64,000 nt of DNA from Nocardia jiangxiensis NBRC 101359 (lineage in GTDB: Bacteria > Actinomycetota > Actinomycetes > Mycobacteriales > Mycobacteriaceae): positions 248,001 through 312,000 of the forward strand of contig NZ_BAGB01000013.1 of the NCBI RefSeq assembly GCF_000308615.1, in the 5' to 3' direction. The notes under the pieces are model-generated. The model worked only from the letters and a program-made list of their open reading frames with translations. It was not told the DNA's origin and ran no database searches. The position numbers and the translations under genes were made by a program. Shown one piece after another: positions 34,856 through 44,499 of the stretch. Each line of letters starts with the position of its first letter. The stretch's first letter is position 1.

Positions 34856-36607
34856 GTGCGTGTGACGGCTCGAATTGGGGCGGTGCATCTCGGATGGGAT
34901 GTGGTGTCCGTGGCCGGCGGTGGCGGTGGTACGCCGATCCGCCCGGTCCAGGTGGAAGGAACATATACGCCGCCCGCTTACCTGCTGGCGGACGCGTCCG
35001 GTCGCCTGCATACCGCGGGCGCCGATCGGGGGCGTTCCGACCTGGGGATCGCCGTGGCCGACGTGCGGGACATCATCGGCCACAAGCAGATCCGCATCGC
35101 GGGCGCGACCTGGCCCTCGGAACTCGTGTTCCGGGCACGGCTGTACAACCCGCTGGCCGCCATCGGTAAATACGTGCGCGGCAAGCCGGACGTCATCGCG
35201 CTGCCGTATCCGGACGACTGGCCCGACGAGAAGATCGACGAATACGCCCGGCTGGTCGAAGAACTGGACGTGCAGAGCGAGCCGCTGCCCGAATCGGTGG
35301 CGTTGTCGGGCTACGTGCGCGCCATCGGCCTGGTCCACCCGCCCGATGCCGGTGGCCGGGCCACCAGTGCGACCGGCGTCTACTCCGATGGCCGGATGTG
35401 CCTGGTCGTCTCGGTGAACGGCGACGACGAGCAGCCGACCGAATCGGTCGGCGTGCCGATCGCACCCGACGCCATGCGCGACGCGCATCACGCCGACAAC
35501 GTGGTGATCGAGGTGATGGCCGCGGCCCGCTCGATCGGCGCGGACACCTCGCGGGTGCTGCTCACCGGCAATGTCTGCTTCAACGACGCGTTGCGGCTGG
35601 CGTTCCAGAACCATCTGGGTCACCGGCTGCACGTAGCCGACCATCCGATGCACGCCCTGGTGTTGGGCGCGGCGCATCTGCTGGTCACCGACAGCGAATA
35701 CGCGGACGAGGAGCCCGATCAGGGCTATGGGCCCGAACCGGCACGCCCCGGCGGTCCGGGCCCGATACCGCAGGGGCCCGGACAGGCGGCGACCCCGCCG
35801 CGTCCGGATCAGGGTCGTCCGGTCAATCCCGGTCAGCAGGGCGGCGGCCGTGCACCGGGCAATCCGGCGGGCGGCTATTCCGGTTCGACCGGCGGACAGG
35901 GCGCGGTGAATTCGGCCGCCGCCCCGGCCGAGGACGATGCCGCCGCACCCGAGGGTGGTGGGCGGCACGGCTGGCACGGCCCGGAACGGACGGGACATCT
36001 CGCGGGTGCGCGTCCGGGCCAGCAGGGCCCGCGGCACGCGGCGCCGGAGGAGGGCGAGCAGACCACCGTCATCGTGCACGACCAGGTGTCGAACGTGCAC
36101 CCGGGCGTTCCCGCGATGGGCGGCCGGACGACCAGACCGCCGGGGTCCCCGGCCGACACGATGCAGACCACCCGGATGGGTTCGGGCGACGAGCCGGTGG
36201 GCCCGCGGGCGCGTCATCCCGAGCCGCCGGTGGAGCAGCAGGATGCGGGTGGCCAGTCCGGCCGGGTGTGGAACAAGGTGAAGGACAACCTGTTCGGCGC
36301 TCCGACGATCGTGGGCGCGGTGGCGCTGGCGGCGTTGGCGGTGCACGTCGGCGCGAATCCGGGCGGTGCGAGCCGGTCGGGCGTCGCGACCGCGGCCGGG
36401 GAGCGCTCGGCGACGGATCTGGTGGTCTCGTCCGTTCGACCGGCCGGGGCGCCGCAGGACTGCCCGGGGATTCCGAGCGTCAGCGCGGAGCCGGGCCCGG
36501 GTATCGAACGGGCCGAGGGCTGTGCCCGGTTCGGCATCGATAACCTGCACTATCTCGTGCCGACAATGCCCGAGGACCTCGATCAGGGCCCGCCACTGCA
36601 CGTCTGA
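34856..36607 (+). CDS. Degenerate Hsp70/actin-like membrane protein, possibly T7SS- or envelope-associated
   Basis: 583 residues from GTG 34856. Residues 1-275 look like a reduced Hsp70/actin-type fold: a first strand [11 protein letters not shown], a central helix pair, and a late VLLTGN ... [11 protein letters not shown] segment in the place of the phosphate- and adenosine-binding motifs. The glycine-rich loops are degraded, so ATP binding is doubtful. A disordered Gly/Pro/Gln-rich region (about 280-470) and one membrane helix (about 482-502) follow, with a short extracellular tail bearing two cysteines. It probably scaffolds a membrane complex. It follows the FHA-ABC gene by 103 bp. Confidence 0.55.
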   Translation: MRVTARIGAVHLGWDVVSVAGGGGGTPIRPVQVEGTYTPPAYLLADASGRLHTAGADRGRSDLGIAVADVRDIIGHKQIRIAGATWPSELVFRARLYNPLAAIGKYVRGKPDVIALPYPDDWPDEKIDEYARLVEELDVQSEPLPESVALSGYVRAIGLVHPPDAGGRATSATGVYSDGRMCLVVSVNGDDEQPTESVGVPIAPDAMRDAHHADNVVIEVMAAARSIGADTSRVLLTGNVCFNDALRLAFQNHLGHRLHVADHPMHALVLGAAHLLVTDSEYADEEPDQGYGPEPARPGGPGPIPQGPGQAATPPRPDQGRPVNPGQQGGGRAPGNPAGGYSGSTGGQGAVNSAAAPAEDDAAAPEGGGRHGWHGPERTGHLAGARPGQQGPRHAAPEEGEQTTVIVHDQVSNVHPGVPAMGGRTTRPPGSPADTMQTTRMGSGDEPVGPRARHPEPPVEQQDAGGQSGRVWNKVKDNLFGAPTIVGAVALAALAVHVGANPGGASRSGVATAAGERSATDLVVSSVRPAGAPQDCPGIPSVSAEPGPGIERAEGCARFGIDNLHYLVPTMPEDLDQGPPLHV

Positions 36608-36807
36608 GTCCGAGCGCGGCGCATCCGCGCAGGTGCTGCGCAGTCCGATTTCGGGTGCGTGATGTCCGACTGGTATCGTGGCCCGCTGGCGTGCGATATG
36701 TCGCGAGTTCTTCGCGTCGTATCACGAGTCCCGGGTCTCCGCTGGCCGCCGGGGTCGCTCGATCGTCCGCCCGGCCGGTAGAACACGACGACAGACAGGG
36801 AAGAACT

Positions 36808-37251
36808 GTGCCTACGTACAGCCCGAAGGCGGGTGACGTCACCCGCCAGTGGTACGTCATCGACGCCACTGACGTAGTGCTCGGACGCCTTGCCGTACAG
36901 GCAGCGAATCTGCTGCGCGGCAAGAACAAGCCGACCTACGCCCCCAACGTGGATGGTGGCGATTTCGTCATCATCATCAACGCCGACAAGGTTGCCGTCT
37001 CCGGTAACAAGCGGCAGGACAAGCACCTGTACACCCACTCCGGTTTCCCGGGCGGCCTGAAGTCCCGGTCTGTCGGGCAGCTGCTCGACACCCGTCCCGA
37101 GCGGGTCGTGGAGCGCGCCGTGAAGGGCATGATCCCGAAGAACAAGCTCGGCAACAAGATCGCCGGCAAGCTCAAGGTCTACGGTGGCCCGTCGCATCCG
37201 CACGCGGCCCAGCAGCCCATTCCGTTCGAGATCAAGCAGGTGGCCCAGTGA
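36808..37251 (+). CDS. rplM: 50S ribosomal protein L13
   Basis: A 147-residue, full-length L13 with the conserved [15 protein letters not shown] start, [11 protein letters not shown] and the C-terminal [14 protein letters not shown]13 is an early assembly protein of the large subunit that binds 23S rRNA. It starts at GTG after a leader that could extend 100 nt or more. It overlaps rpsI by 4 bp, the standard rplM-rpsI operon. Confidence 0.98.
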   Translation: MPTYSPKAGDVTRQWYVIDATDVVLGRLAVQAANLLRGKNKPTYAPNVDGGDFVIIINADKVAVSGNKRQDKHLYTHSGFPGGLKSRSVGQLLDTRPERVVERAVKGMIPKNKLGNKIAGKLKVYGGPSHPHAAQQPIPFEIKQVAQ

Positions 37252-37775
37252 CCGCTCCTGAGGAATTCAACGAGGAATACGCGGCCGACGAGGTCGCCGC
37301 CGAGGACACCTCGGTCGAGGTCGTCGACGAGGGCGCCGGTTACGAGGAGTCCTACGAGGAGTCCGTCTCGGTCGCTCCGATCGTGATCGACCGTCCCGTG
37401 CAGACCGTCGGCCGCCGCAAGGAGGCCGTGGTTCGGGTGCGCCTGCAGCCGGGCACCGGCCAGTTCGTGCTCAACGGTCGCCCGATCGAGGACTACTTCC
37501 CGAACAAGGTGCACCAGCAGCTGGTGAAGTCCCCGCTGGTCACCGTCGAGCGGACCGAGTCCTTCGACGTGTACGCCCGCCTGGTCGGCGGCGGCCCGTC
37601 GGGTCAGGCCGGTGCGCTGCGTCTGGCGATCGCCCGCGCGCTGATCGAGGTCACCCCCGAGGATCGTCCCGCCCTGAAGCGGGCCGGATTCCTCACGCGT
37701 GACCCGCGTGCGACCGAGCGCAAGAAGTACGGTCTCAAGAAGGCCCGCAAGGCTCCGCAGTACTCGAAGCGCTGA
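37248..37775 (+). CDS. rpsI: 30S ribosomal protein S9
   Basis: 175 residues. An acidic N-terminal extension of about 48 residues, normal in actinobacteria, precedes the S9 core ([12 protein letters not shown]). The universal C-terminal [12 protein letters not shown] tail reaches into the P site of the ribosome. The GTG start overlaps the rplM stop as GTGA. A large hairpin follows as terminator. Confidence 0.98.
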   Translation: MTAPEEFNEEYAADEVAAEDTSVEVVDEGAGYEESYEESVSVAPIVIDRPVQTVGRRKEAVVRVRLQPGTGQFVLNGRPIEDYFPNKVHQQLVKSPLVTVERTESFDVYARLVGGGPSGQAGALRLAIARALIEVTPEDRPALKRAGFLTRDPRATERKKYGLKKARKAPQYSKR

Positions 37776-37781
37776 GTCCGC

Positions 37782-37847
37782 GCGGCACGATTCGGGGCCC
37801 CGGGCGGTTGCGTACGCATCCGCCCGCGGGCCCCGGCTTCGTGCCGC
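37782..37847 (+). terminator. Large GC-rich stem-loop after rpsI
   Basis: Arms GCGGCACGA/TCGTGCCGC, CGGGGCCC/GGGCCCCG and GGGCGG/CCGCCC stack into a stem of more than 20 bp with small bulges and a loop of about 10 nt, starting 6 bp after the rpsI stop. No T-run follows, as is common in actinobacterial terminators. Confidence 0.75.
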
Positions 37848-37985
37848 AACCCGTCCGGTGTGCACCGGAGTGCCGGGTGTTCGCTCGCGCCGCGTTCGCT
37901 GCTCGCACCGGCTTCGCGGTGCGCGAAGAGTCCGGTCCGGTCCCCGTGCGGGGCAGGTCGGGAGTACGGTCGACTCGGTACCCGT

Positions 37986-38041
37986 ACGAGAGCAGGCACC
38001 CGATCGGATTGTCCGCGATCGGATCGGGTGCCTGCTCTCGT
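37986..38041. promoter_or_regulatory. Perfect 20-bp-arm inverted repeat upstream of glmM
   Basis: ACGAGAGCAGGCACCCGATC at 37986-38005 is repeated in reverse complement at 38022-38041 around a 16-nt loop. It lies 78 bp before glmM and 210 bp after rpsI. It could be a second terminator, an RNA leader element or a processed hairpin. Confidence 0.6.
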
Positions 38042-38118
38042 GCTGTATCGACAACGGTTCCGCTGACCCCCGACCCGGGTGCACCGGACGCCGTAAGCAG
38101 ACATTGAGGGGCATTGGA

Positions 38119-39486
38119 ATGGGACGTTTGTTCGGCACCGACGGAGTCCGGGGGCTGGCCAACGGTTCGCTGGGTCCGGAACTCGCACTACAGGTTTCGG
38201 CCGCGGCGGCCCAGGTGCTCAGCCGCGGCAAGTCGCGTCCGAGAGCGGTGGTGGGCCGGGATCCGCGGGCCAGCGGTGAGATGCTCGAGGCCGCCGTGAT
38301 CGCGGGCCTGACCTCCGCCGGGGTGGACGTGGTGTCGGTCGGTGTCCTACCCACGCCCGCGGTGGCCTATCTGACCGCGACCTACGACGCGTGCCTGGGC
38401 GTGATGATCTCCGCCTCGCACAATCCCATGCCCGACAACGGAATCAAGATCTTCGCCGCGGGCGGGCACAAACTCGACGACGCGATCGAGGACCGCATCG
38501 AGGAGTTGGTGCACCAGCGTGATTTCCTGCGGCCCACCGGCGCCGGGATCGGGCGGGTGCTGAGCCTGTCCGGAATCGATGGCCGGGTCGAGGATCACTA
38601 CAGCCAGGCCGGCACGCACGAACGCTATGTCGAGCATCTGGTGGAGGCGACCGGTCGCGATCTGAACGGTCTGACCGTCGTGGTGGACTGCGCGCACGGC
38701 GCGGCCTCGGACGTCGGCCCGGCGGCCTATCGGGAGGCGGGCGCGCGGGTGATCGCCGTCAACGCCGAACCCAACGGCCTGAACATCAACGACCGTTGCG
38801 GCTCCACACATCTTGACGGGGTCCGGAACGCGGTGCGCGAATACGGCGCGGATCTGGGCCTGGCCCACGACGGCGACGCGGATCGCTGCCTGGCCGTGGA
38901 CGCGGCCGGTGCGGTGGTCGACGGCGACGCGATCATGGCGGTGCTGGCGATGGGTATGCGCGAGGCGGGCGAACTCGCGCACGACACCCTCGTCGCCACG
39001 GTGATGAGCAATCTGGGCCTGCACATCGCGATGCGGGAGGCGGGAATCACGGTGCGCACCACCGCCGTCGGCGATCGCTACGTGCTCGAGGAATTGCGCC
39101 GCGGCGGGTACACCCTGGGTGGGGAGCAGTCCGGGCACGTGGTCTTCCCGAAGTTCGGCACCACCGGCGACGGCCTGCTGACCGGTCTGCGCCTGCTGGC
39201 GCGCATGGCCGAAACCGGCCGCAGCATGGCCGACCTCGCGTCCGTGGTCGAGACGGTTCCGCAGGTTCTGGTGAACGTCCCGGTCACCGACAAGGTCGCG
39301 GTCGCCGAGTCCGGCGAGGTGCGCGACGCGGTGCTCGAGGCCGAGCGCGTCCTCGGCGAGTCCGGCCGGGTGCTGCTGCGCCCCAGCGGAACCGAACAAC
39401 TGGTGCGGGTGATGGTCGAGGCGACCGATCCGGATCGGGCCCGCCAGTTGGCCGATGACCTGGCCAAACGAGTCGCCGCGGTCTGA
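38119..39486 (+). CDS. glmM: Phosphoglucosamine mutase
   Basis: 455 residues. GlmM converts glucosamine-6-phosphate to glucosamine-1-phosphate for UDP-GlcNAc and peptidoglycan synthesis. Landmarks are [12 protein letters not shown] at the start, the phosphoserine loop [17 protein letters not shown], the metal-binding [11 protein letters not shown], substrate loop GGEQSGHV and the phosphate-binding [12 protein letters not shown]. All catalytic elements are intact. glmS, the preceding step of the pathway, is 18.6 kb downstream in the same orientation. Confidence 0.98.
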   Translation: MGRLFGTDGVRGLANGSLGPELALQVSAAAAQVLSRGKSRPRAVVGRDPRASGEMLEAAVIAGLTSAGVDVVSVGVLPTPAVAYLTATYDACLGVMISASHNPMPDNGIKIFAAGGHKLDDAIEDRIEELVHQRDFLRPTGAGIGRVLSLSGIDGRVEDHYSQAGTHERYVEHLVEATGRDLNGLTVVVDCAHGAASDVGPAAYREAGARVIAVNAEPNGLNINDRCGSTHLDGVRNAVREYGADLGLAHDGDADRCLAVDAAGAVVDGDAIMAVLAMGMREAGELAHDTLVATVMSNLGLHIAMREAGITVRTTAVGDRYVLEELRRGGYTLGGEQSGHVVFPKFGTTGDGLLTGLRLLARMAETGRSMADLASVVETVPQVLVNVPVTDKVAVAESGEVRDAVLEAERVLGESGRVLLRPSGTEQLVRVMVEATDPDRARQLADDLAKRVAAV

Positions 39487-39490
39487 TCGG

Positions 39491-39520
39491 CACACCGAAC
39501 CGACCAGGCTGTCCGGTGTG
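39491..39520 (+). terminator. Weak stem-loop after glmM
   Basis: CACACCG pairs with CGGTGTG across a 16-nt loop starting 5 bp after the glmM stop. There is no T-run, so this is a modest candidate. Confidence 0.35.
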
Positions 39521-39618
39521 TGATCGGGTGATCGGAGAGCGTTTCGGAGCGGTGCCAAGTATGGTGGACTCGACTCATGATGCGACAGCGAGAGCTTGAT
39601 TTTCCGTGAGGGGGAACA

Positions 39619-39942
39619 GTGGACGCGCTGAAGCTGGATCCGGCGGCGATGGCCGCCTACAAGACCGTTGCCGACAATGTCTCGCAGCAGTTGGCCTCCG
39701 CGGCCGTGGCTGCGGGCGGCGCGGTGAATCCTGATCGGCTCTCCGCCGATCTGGGTTTGGTGGGAGCGGAGTTCGCGGCGCAGTTCACGGCCGCGGTCTC
39801 GCAGCATGTGCAGGCGTTGTCCACGGCGGGCCAGCTGGTCCATGCCTACGGCCAGGTGCTGCGCGATTACAACACCGATATGCAGGATTCCGATGCCGGC
39901 ACCGCGGCCGCCATCGCCAAGACCGGGGAGACACTGGTATGA
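39619..39942 (+). CDS. EspC-like T7SS target protein
   Basis: A 107-residue helical protein from GTG, with the pattern of the EspC/DUF2580 T7SS target family: KLDPAAMAAYKTVADNVSQQ, then a Gly/Ala loop, then a second helix pair ending QVLRDYNTDMQ. There is no W-x-G. The first of three overlapping genes after glmM, it probably forms a complex with the next gene product. M. tuberculosis also has a small gene and a larger Ala/Pro-rich gene after its glmM (Rv3440c, Rv3439c), which supports conserved synteny. Confidence 0.75.
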   Translation: MDALKLDPAAMAAYKTVADNVSQQLASAAVAAGGAVNPDRLSADLGLVGAEFAAQFTAAVSQHVQALSTAGQLVHAYGQVLRDYNTDMQDSDAGTAAAIAKTGETLV

Positions 39943-41390
39943 GGCGAGCACCGGGGCTCAAGCGGCGGCCGATCTCCCAGCGCGCCACGAAACCGGCGAC
40001 GAAGACCAGCTCCGACGGTGTGGATCCGCCGATCATCGCCCGTCTGGTGCAGCCGATGCTCGCGTTGCGCGCCTCGCTCGGCAGCGGGGTCAGCGTTCCC
40101 GACGCGAGTATCGTGCGGGCGCTGACGAATTCGTCCACCCAGGCCGCCGACACCGAGGCCCCGCACCGTGACGGTATGCACGTGCTGGAGTCGACCTGGT
40201 CGGGTCCGGCTGCGGACGCCGCGGTTCCGGCATTGCGCACCACGCAGACCCAGATCGGTGACATCTCCGATCGCGGACCGCAGTATCTGGCGGTGCTGGG
40301 CGATGCGCAGTCCACCAGTCACCGGGCCGCGCAGCAGGTCGACGCGATCATCGCCGATTTCCGCCGCGACGCGCGCACCATCCTGAACAACGCCAAGGCC
40401 GCCCCCGACACCGATGCGGTGATCAATCGGGCCAGCCAGGCGTTGCGTGCGGCCATCACCGCGGTCGACACCGCGAAGACCGAAATGGCCTCGCACACCT
40501 CGAAATTGACGGCGATGGGCCCGCTGACAGTCACCACGCCGGTGGATCTGTCCACGAGCCAGTTCTCCGGCGACAACACGCCGAGCTACAACAACGACGA
40601 CTCGACCAGTTCGAGCAGCTACACGCCGAACAATCTGTCGAACAACTACAGCCCGCTCAGCAGCGGGACCTCGTTCAACGGCACTTCGTTCAACGGCACC
40701 ACGCCCGCGCTGTCCATGAACGGCACCGGTACCGGCCCCCAGCTGGATCCCGCCGCCGCGGCACAGTTGCAGTTGCAGGAACAGCTCATCGCGGCGGGCG
40801 TGGATCTGGGGTCGTCGGCGATCAGCGCCGGGGTCAATATCGGCACCGAGCTGATCGATAAGATCGCCGAGGTCGGTACGCACGCCATCGATACCGGGGC
40901 GCAGGTGGCCGAGCAGGCCATTCCGCAGCTGATCAATCCGAAGGCGTCCACCGACGGGACCAATGGGACCGGCGGCACAGACGGAACCAGCGGCACCAGT
41001 TCGAGCCTGTTCGATTTCGGCGGGTCGCAGTCCACGCCCTCGGCCCAGTCGGCGGGGAACTCGCATTCGGTCATTCCGCCGGATGCGGGTGGTTCGGACT
41101 CGAGTACGTCCGATCCCGGTACGCCCGCATCCAGCGGCGAGAGTGTGGCGCCCGGAACGAGCGCACCGGCGCCCGCGGCGAAACCGGTGCCGCAACCGGC
41201 GACTCCCGCCCCGGATACCCCGGCGCCCAGCCAGTCCGGTCCCAGCGCCGGGCTGGCGATGCCGCCCTCGGCGGGCACGGGTGGCGGTGATCAGAAACCA
41301 CGGGACGGTCAGCTCGGTGTGACGGCTCCGGCTGCGACTCGGATGGTCCCGACCGCCGTCATCGGCGATCTGGGCGATGACGAGATCTGA
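39939..41390 (+). CDS. WXG-like T7SS-associated protein with long low-complexity C-terminus
   Basis: 483 residues. The N-terminal about 190 residues are helical with a WSGPAA turn near residue 87, resembling WXG/PPE-type proteins. The rest is Ser/Thr/Asn/Gly-rich, then Pro-rich, with one amphipathic block (about 270-330) in between. There is no signal peptide. It overlaps the upstream EspC-like gene (ATGA) and the downstream membrane protein gene by 14 bp, so the three are produced together. It is probably a secreted or surface-associated ESX substrate. Confidence 0.7.
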   Translation: MRRAPGLKRRPISQRATKPATKTSSDGVDPPIIARLVQPMLALRASLGSGVSVPDASIVRALTNSSTQAADTEAPHRDGMHVLESTWSGPAADAAVPALRTTQTQIGDISDRGPQYLAVLGDAQSTSHRAAQQVDAIIADFRRDARTILNNAKAAPDTDAVINRASQALRAAITAVDTAKTEMASHTSKLTAMGPLTVTTPVDLSTSQFSGDNTPSYNNDDSTSSSSYTPNNLSNNYSPLSSGTSFNGTSFNGTTPALSMNGTGTGPQLDPAAAAQLQLQEQLIAAGVDLGSSAISAGVNIGTELIDKIAEVGTHAIDTGAQVAEQAIPQLINPKASTDGTNGTGGTDGTSGTSSSLFDFGGSQSTPSAQSAGNSHSVIPPDAGGSDSSTSDPGTPASSGESVAPGTSAPAPAAKPVPQPATPAPDTPAPSQSGPSAGLAMPPSAGTGGGDQKPRDGQLGVTAPAATRMVPTAVIGDLGDDEI

Positions 41391-42366
41391 CTCCGACGAA
41401 CCGGATCCCGGGCAGGACAATCCGTTCGACCTGGGCTTGCCGATGCTGCGCCCGCCCGCGCGGCAGCCTTCGCGCCGTCCGGGCCGTCGCGGCACCCGTC
41501 GACGGCCCCCGCCGTCGCGTCCGGCGCCGATGCCGATCCCGGGTACGGACGATCGCTCCGGCGATTGGGAGGAATGGCTGAATCAGGGTGCGCGGCAACC
41601 GGATCCGCCGCCCGAGGCGCCCACCACCCGGGTGCCGACCAGGGAATACGACTACAGCGACGACGACGGGCCGGTACAGGTCCCGCAGATCGTCGATCGT
41701 TCCGGCGGAAGTGCGGGTTCTCGCCTGCGCCGGGCCCGCTCGCGCCGCCCCGACGACGGTCGTCGCCGCGACAAGGTGCTGAGCCTGCTGATCCTGGTCG
41801 GGGTCGGGATCGTGGTCGTCGCGGTGGTGCTGACCGTCATACACACCGGCAATCGCAGGAACAACACCACCGCGGCCGCGAGTGTGCCCGCGGTGGTGGA
41901 GGATACGGCTCCCCATGTGGCGCCACCGACGACCGCACCGGCTTCCCCGGCGCCGATCGCGACCGCGGACTGTGAGCAGCGCCGCGACGCGGACGAGGTC
42001 TCCGGCACCGATCCCGGCGGCACGAGTTCGGGCCCCGATGCGATCCTCGCCTTCGAACGCGCCTACTACGTGCAGCGTTCCGGTTCGGCGGCGCGCGCGG
42101 TCGTCACCGACGATGCGACCGTGTCGTCGGCTTCCTCGGGGCCCTCGGCCTTTCCCGCCGCGGAGAACATCCAACGCGGGATCAACCAGGTCCCCGTCGG
42201 CACCCGCTACTGCGTGCAGGTCACCCGCGGCAGTTCCGACGGCAGCCAGTGGGAGGTCCGCCTCACCCAGCAGAAGCCCGGCGAGCAGCCGCACACCTTC
42301 ACCCAGATCGTCAGCACCCGAACCATTTCCGACCGCACCCTGATCTCCGCGATCAAGGAGGGCTGA
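41377..42366 (+). CDS. Single-pass membrane protein of the glmM-linked T7SS-like unit
   Basis: 329 residues. A disordered Pro/Arg-rich cytoplasmic part (1-130) is followed by one membrane helix (about 137-158, LSLLILVGVGIVVVAVVL) and an extracellular domain of about 140 residues with two cysteines. The ending VSTRTISDRTLISAIKEG suggests a small NTF2-like or DUF8176-type fold, which I cannot confirm. It overlaps the upstream gene by 14 bp and likely anchors or receives the products of the two preceding genes at the membrane. Confidence 0.7.
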   Translation: MTRSDSDEPDPGQDNPFDLGLPMLRPPARQPSRRPGRRGTRRRPPPSRPAPMPIPGTDDRSGDWEEWLNQGARQPDPPPEAPTTRVPTREYDYSDDDGPVQVPQIVDRSGGSAGSRLRRARSRRPDDGRRRDKVLSLLILVGVGIVVVAVVLTVIHTGNRRNNTTAAASVPAVVEDTAPHVAPPTTAPASPAPIATADCEQRRDADEVSGTDPGGTSSGPDAILAFERAYYVQRSGSAARAVVTDDATVSSASSGPSAFPAAENIQRGINQVPVGTRYCVQVTRGSSDGSQWEVRLTQQKPGEQPHTFTQIVSTRTISDRTLISAIKEG

Positions 42367-42395
42367 ACAGCCTGCGGTGCGGGTGCCGCGCGGGA

Positions 42396-44042
42396 TCAGT
42401 CCTGGGTGAGCTGCCCGTCGGTCATCCGCCACCGTCGCGTCGCCCGGACGGTGTCCAGCATGCGGCGGTCGTGGGTGATGAGAATCAGTGTGCCGGTGAA
42501 GGATTCGATGGCCTGCTCGAGTTGTTCGATGGCGGGCAGGTCCAGGTGGTTGGTGGGTTCGTCGAGGATCAGCAGGTTCACCCCGCGCGCCTGGAGCAGG
42601 GCCAGGGCGGCACGGGTGCGTTCACCGGGGGACAGGGTGTCGTTGGCGCGCAACACATGCGGCCCGCGCAGCCCGAATTTGGCCAGCAGCGTGCGGACCT
42701 CGGCCTCGGGCTGATCGGGCACCTGGTCGCCGAATGTTTCCGCGAGCGAGGCAGTTCCGCGGAACAGGCCGCGGGCCTGATCGATCTCGCCCACGGCCAC
42801 CGCGGAACCCAGTGTCGCGGTTCCGGTGTCGGGCGCGATCTTGCCCAGCAGCACGGCCAGCAGAGTGGATTTACCGGATCCGTTGGCGCCGGTCAGCACG
42901 ATGCGATCGCCCCAATCCACCTGGGCGGTAACCGGTCCCAGCGTGAAATCGCCGCGGGTGAGGCGCGCGCCGGTGACGGTGGCGACCACCGAGCCGCTGC
43001 GCGGGGCCGCGGCGATCTCCATCCGCAGCTCCCACTCCTTGCGCGGCTCCTCCACGACCTCGAGACGTTCGATGCGCCGCTGGGTCTGGCGCATCTTCGA
43101 GGCCTGTTTCTCGGTGGATTCCGCGCGCATCTTGCGGCCCGCCTTGTCCGAATCGTTCTTGGCCTTGCGGCGGGCGTTGCGGACGCCGTGTTCGAGCCAG
43201 TTGCGTTGCGTCATCGCGCGCGCCTGCAGACCCTCTTTGGTGTCCGCGTACTCCTCGTAGGCTTCGCGGGCGTGGCGGCGGGCGATCTCGCGCTCGGCCA
43301 GATAGGACTCGTAGCCGCCGTCGTACAGCCCGACCTGCTGCTGCGCCAGATCCAGCTCGACGATGCGATTCACGGTGCGCGCCAAGAACTCTCGATCGTG
43401 GCTGATCACCATCAGCGGCACCCGCACCCCGGAGACGAAGCGCTCGAGCCGGGCCAGCCCGTCCAGATCCAGGTCGTTGGTCGGCTCGTCCAGCAGCAGA
43501 ATGTCGAAGCGGGACAACAGCACCGAGGCCAGACCCGCCCGCGCGGCCTGTCCGCCGGACAGACCCGTCATCGGGGTGTCCAGCCCCTGCGGCAGGCTCT
43601 CGATCAGGCCGAGTTCCGCGGCCACCTCCTGCGCCCGCTGGTCCAGATCCGCACCGCCCAGCGCCAGCCAGCGTTCCAGGGCGGCGGAATAATCGTCCGC
43701 GTCGTCCGGAGCTTCGGCCAGGCGTTCGGCGGCGGTGTCCATGATCTGCTGTGCCGCAGCGACTCCCGTGCGCCGGGACAGGAATCCCAGTACGGTCTCC
43801 CCGGGCGCGCGCTCGGGTTCCTGCGCGAGATAGCCGACCGTCGCGTCGGGCGGGCTCAACGAGATCTGCCCCTCGGACGCGTTGCCTTCGGACAACATCC
43901 GCAACAGTGTCGACTTCCCGGCCCCGTTCACACCGACCAGCCCGATCACGTCACCGGGCGCCAGAATCAGATCCAGATCGCTGAACAGGACGCGTTCACC
44001 GTGTCCGGCGGACAGGCTGCGGGCGTGCAGCGTCGCGGTCAC
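42396..44042 (-). CDS. ABC-F family ATP-binding protein
   Basis: 548 residues from GTG 44042 (GAGG upstream). Two ABC ATPase domains have Walker A GVNGAGKST and GANGSGKST, signatures LSGGQAARAG and LSPGERTRAAL, and Walker B DEPTNDLD and DEPTNHLD, with a charged interdomain linker (about 235-300) and no membrane helices. ABC-F proteins act on the ribosome E site, either in translation quality control or as antibiotic-protection factors. The linker length is ordinary and does not decide between these. A perfect hairpin lies in its leader. Confidence 0.92.
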   Translation of the reverse strand: MTATLHARSLSAGHGERVLFSDLDLILAPGDVIGLVGVNGAGKSTLLRMLSEGNASEGQISLSPPDATVGYLAQEPERAPGETVLGFLSRRTGVAAAQQIMDTAAERLAEAPDDADDYSAALERWLALGGADLDQRAQEVAAELGLIESLPQGLDTPMTGLSGGQAARAGLASVLLSRFDILLLDEPTNDLDLDGLARLERFVSGVRVPLMVISHDREFLARTVNRIVELDLAQQQVGLYDGGYESYLAEREIARRHAREAYEEYADTKEGLQARAMTQRNWLEHGVRNARRKAKNDSDKAGRKMRAESTEKQASKMRQTQRRIERLEVVEEPRKEWELRMEIAAAPRSGSVVATVTGARLTRGDFTLGPVTAQVDWGDRIVLTGANGSGKSTLLAVLLGKIAPDTGTATLGSAVAVGEIDQARGLFRGTASLAETFGDQVPDQPEAEVRTLLAKFGLRGPHVLRANDTLSPGERTRAALALLQARGVNLLILDEPTNHLDLPAIEQLEQAIESFTGTLILITHDRRMLDTVRATRRWRMTDGQLTQD

Positions 44043-44092
44043 GACCGTCGTCCTCGGCTGACAAGCTTGTTCACCTTCATGAGTCTGCCGTG

Positions 44093-44111
44093 CTCGGGGT
44101 TGCACCCCGAG
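44093..44111 (-). promoter_or_regulatory. Perfect hairpin in the leader of the ABC-F gene
   Basis: CTCGGGGT-TGC-ACCCCGAG, 50 nt upstream of the ABC-F start in the divergent region shared with the PspC gene. It may be an attenuator-type element or a fortuitous dyad. Confidence 0.4.
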
Positions 44112-44190
44112 ATCGGGCCCGGGGAAATCAGGGTGCGCATCGGTCCTGGTCCCGATGTGCGTTCGGGTGCTCGGACGGCACAGTGGAGAT

Positions 44191-44385
44191 ATGACAACCA
44201 GTGATATGCGCCGCCTGACCCGTTCCCGTACCGATCGCTGGATCGGAGGCGTCTGCGGTGGCCTGGCCGAATACTTCGGCTGGAACGCCACTCTCGTCCG
44301 CCTGCTGTTCATCCTGTCGTGCCTGCTGCCCGGACCGCAGTTCCTGATCTACCTGGTGCTGTGGGTGGTCATTCCGAAGGAGTGA
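44191..44385 (+). CDS. PspC domain-containing small membrane protein
   Basis: 64 residues. The PspC core is clear: LTRSRTDRWIGGVCGGLAEY and FGWNATLVRLLFILSCLLPG, with a final membrane helix ending VVIPKE. PspC proteins respond to envelope stress and membrane damage. The start with GGAGAT upstream is preferred over an ATG 36 bp earlier. It is divergent from the ABC-F gene. Confidence 0.92.
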   Translation: MTTSDMRRLTRSRTDRWIGGVCGGLAEYFGWNATLVRLLFILSCLLPGPQFLIYLVLWVVIPKE

Positions 44386-44499
44386 GGCCGACATCGGCGA
44401 GTTATCCACAGGAACGAGGAGAAGGCGGATGCGCCGCGGGTGTGTGGGATGACAGGATGGAACCACTTCCCTGCCGGACCCCCATCCGAGGAGCTGTAC

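Larger units (their letters stand above)
37776..38118. other. Intergenic region between rpsI and glmM with two large hairpins
   Basis: 343 bp with no gene. It holds the presumed rpsI terminator (37782-37847) and a second, longer perfect hairpin (37986-38041), both listed separately, and presumably the glmM promoter in the last 60 bp. Confidence 0.6.
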
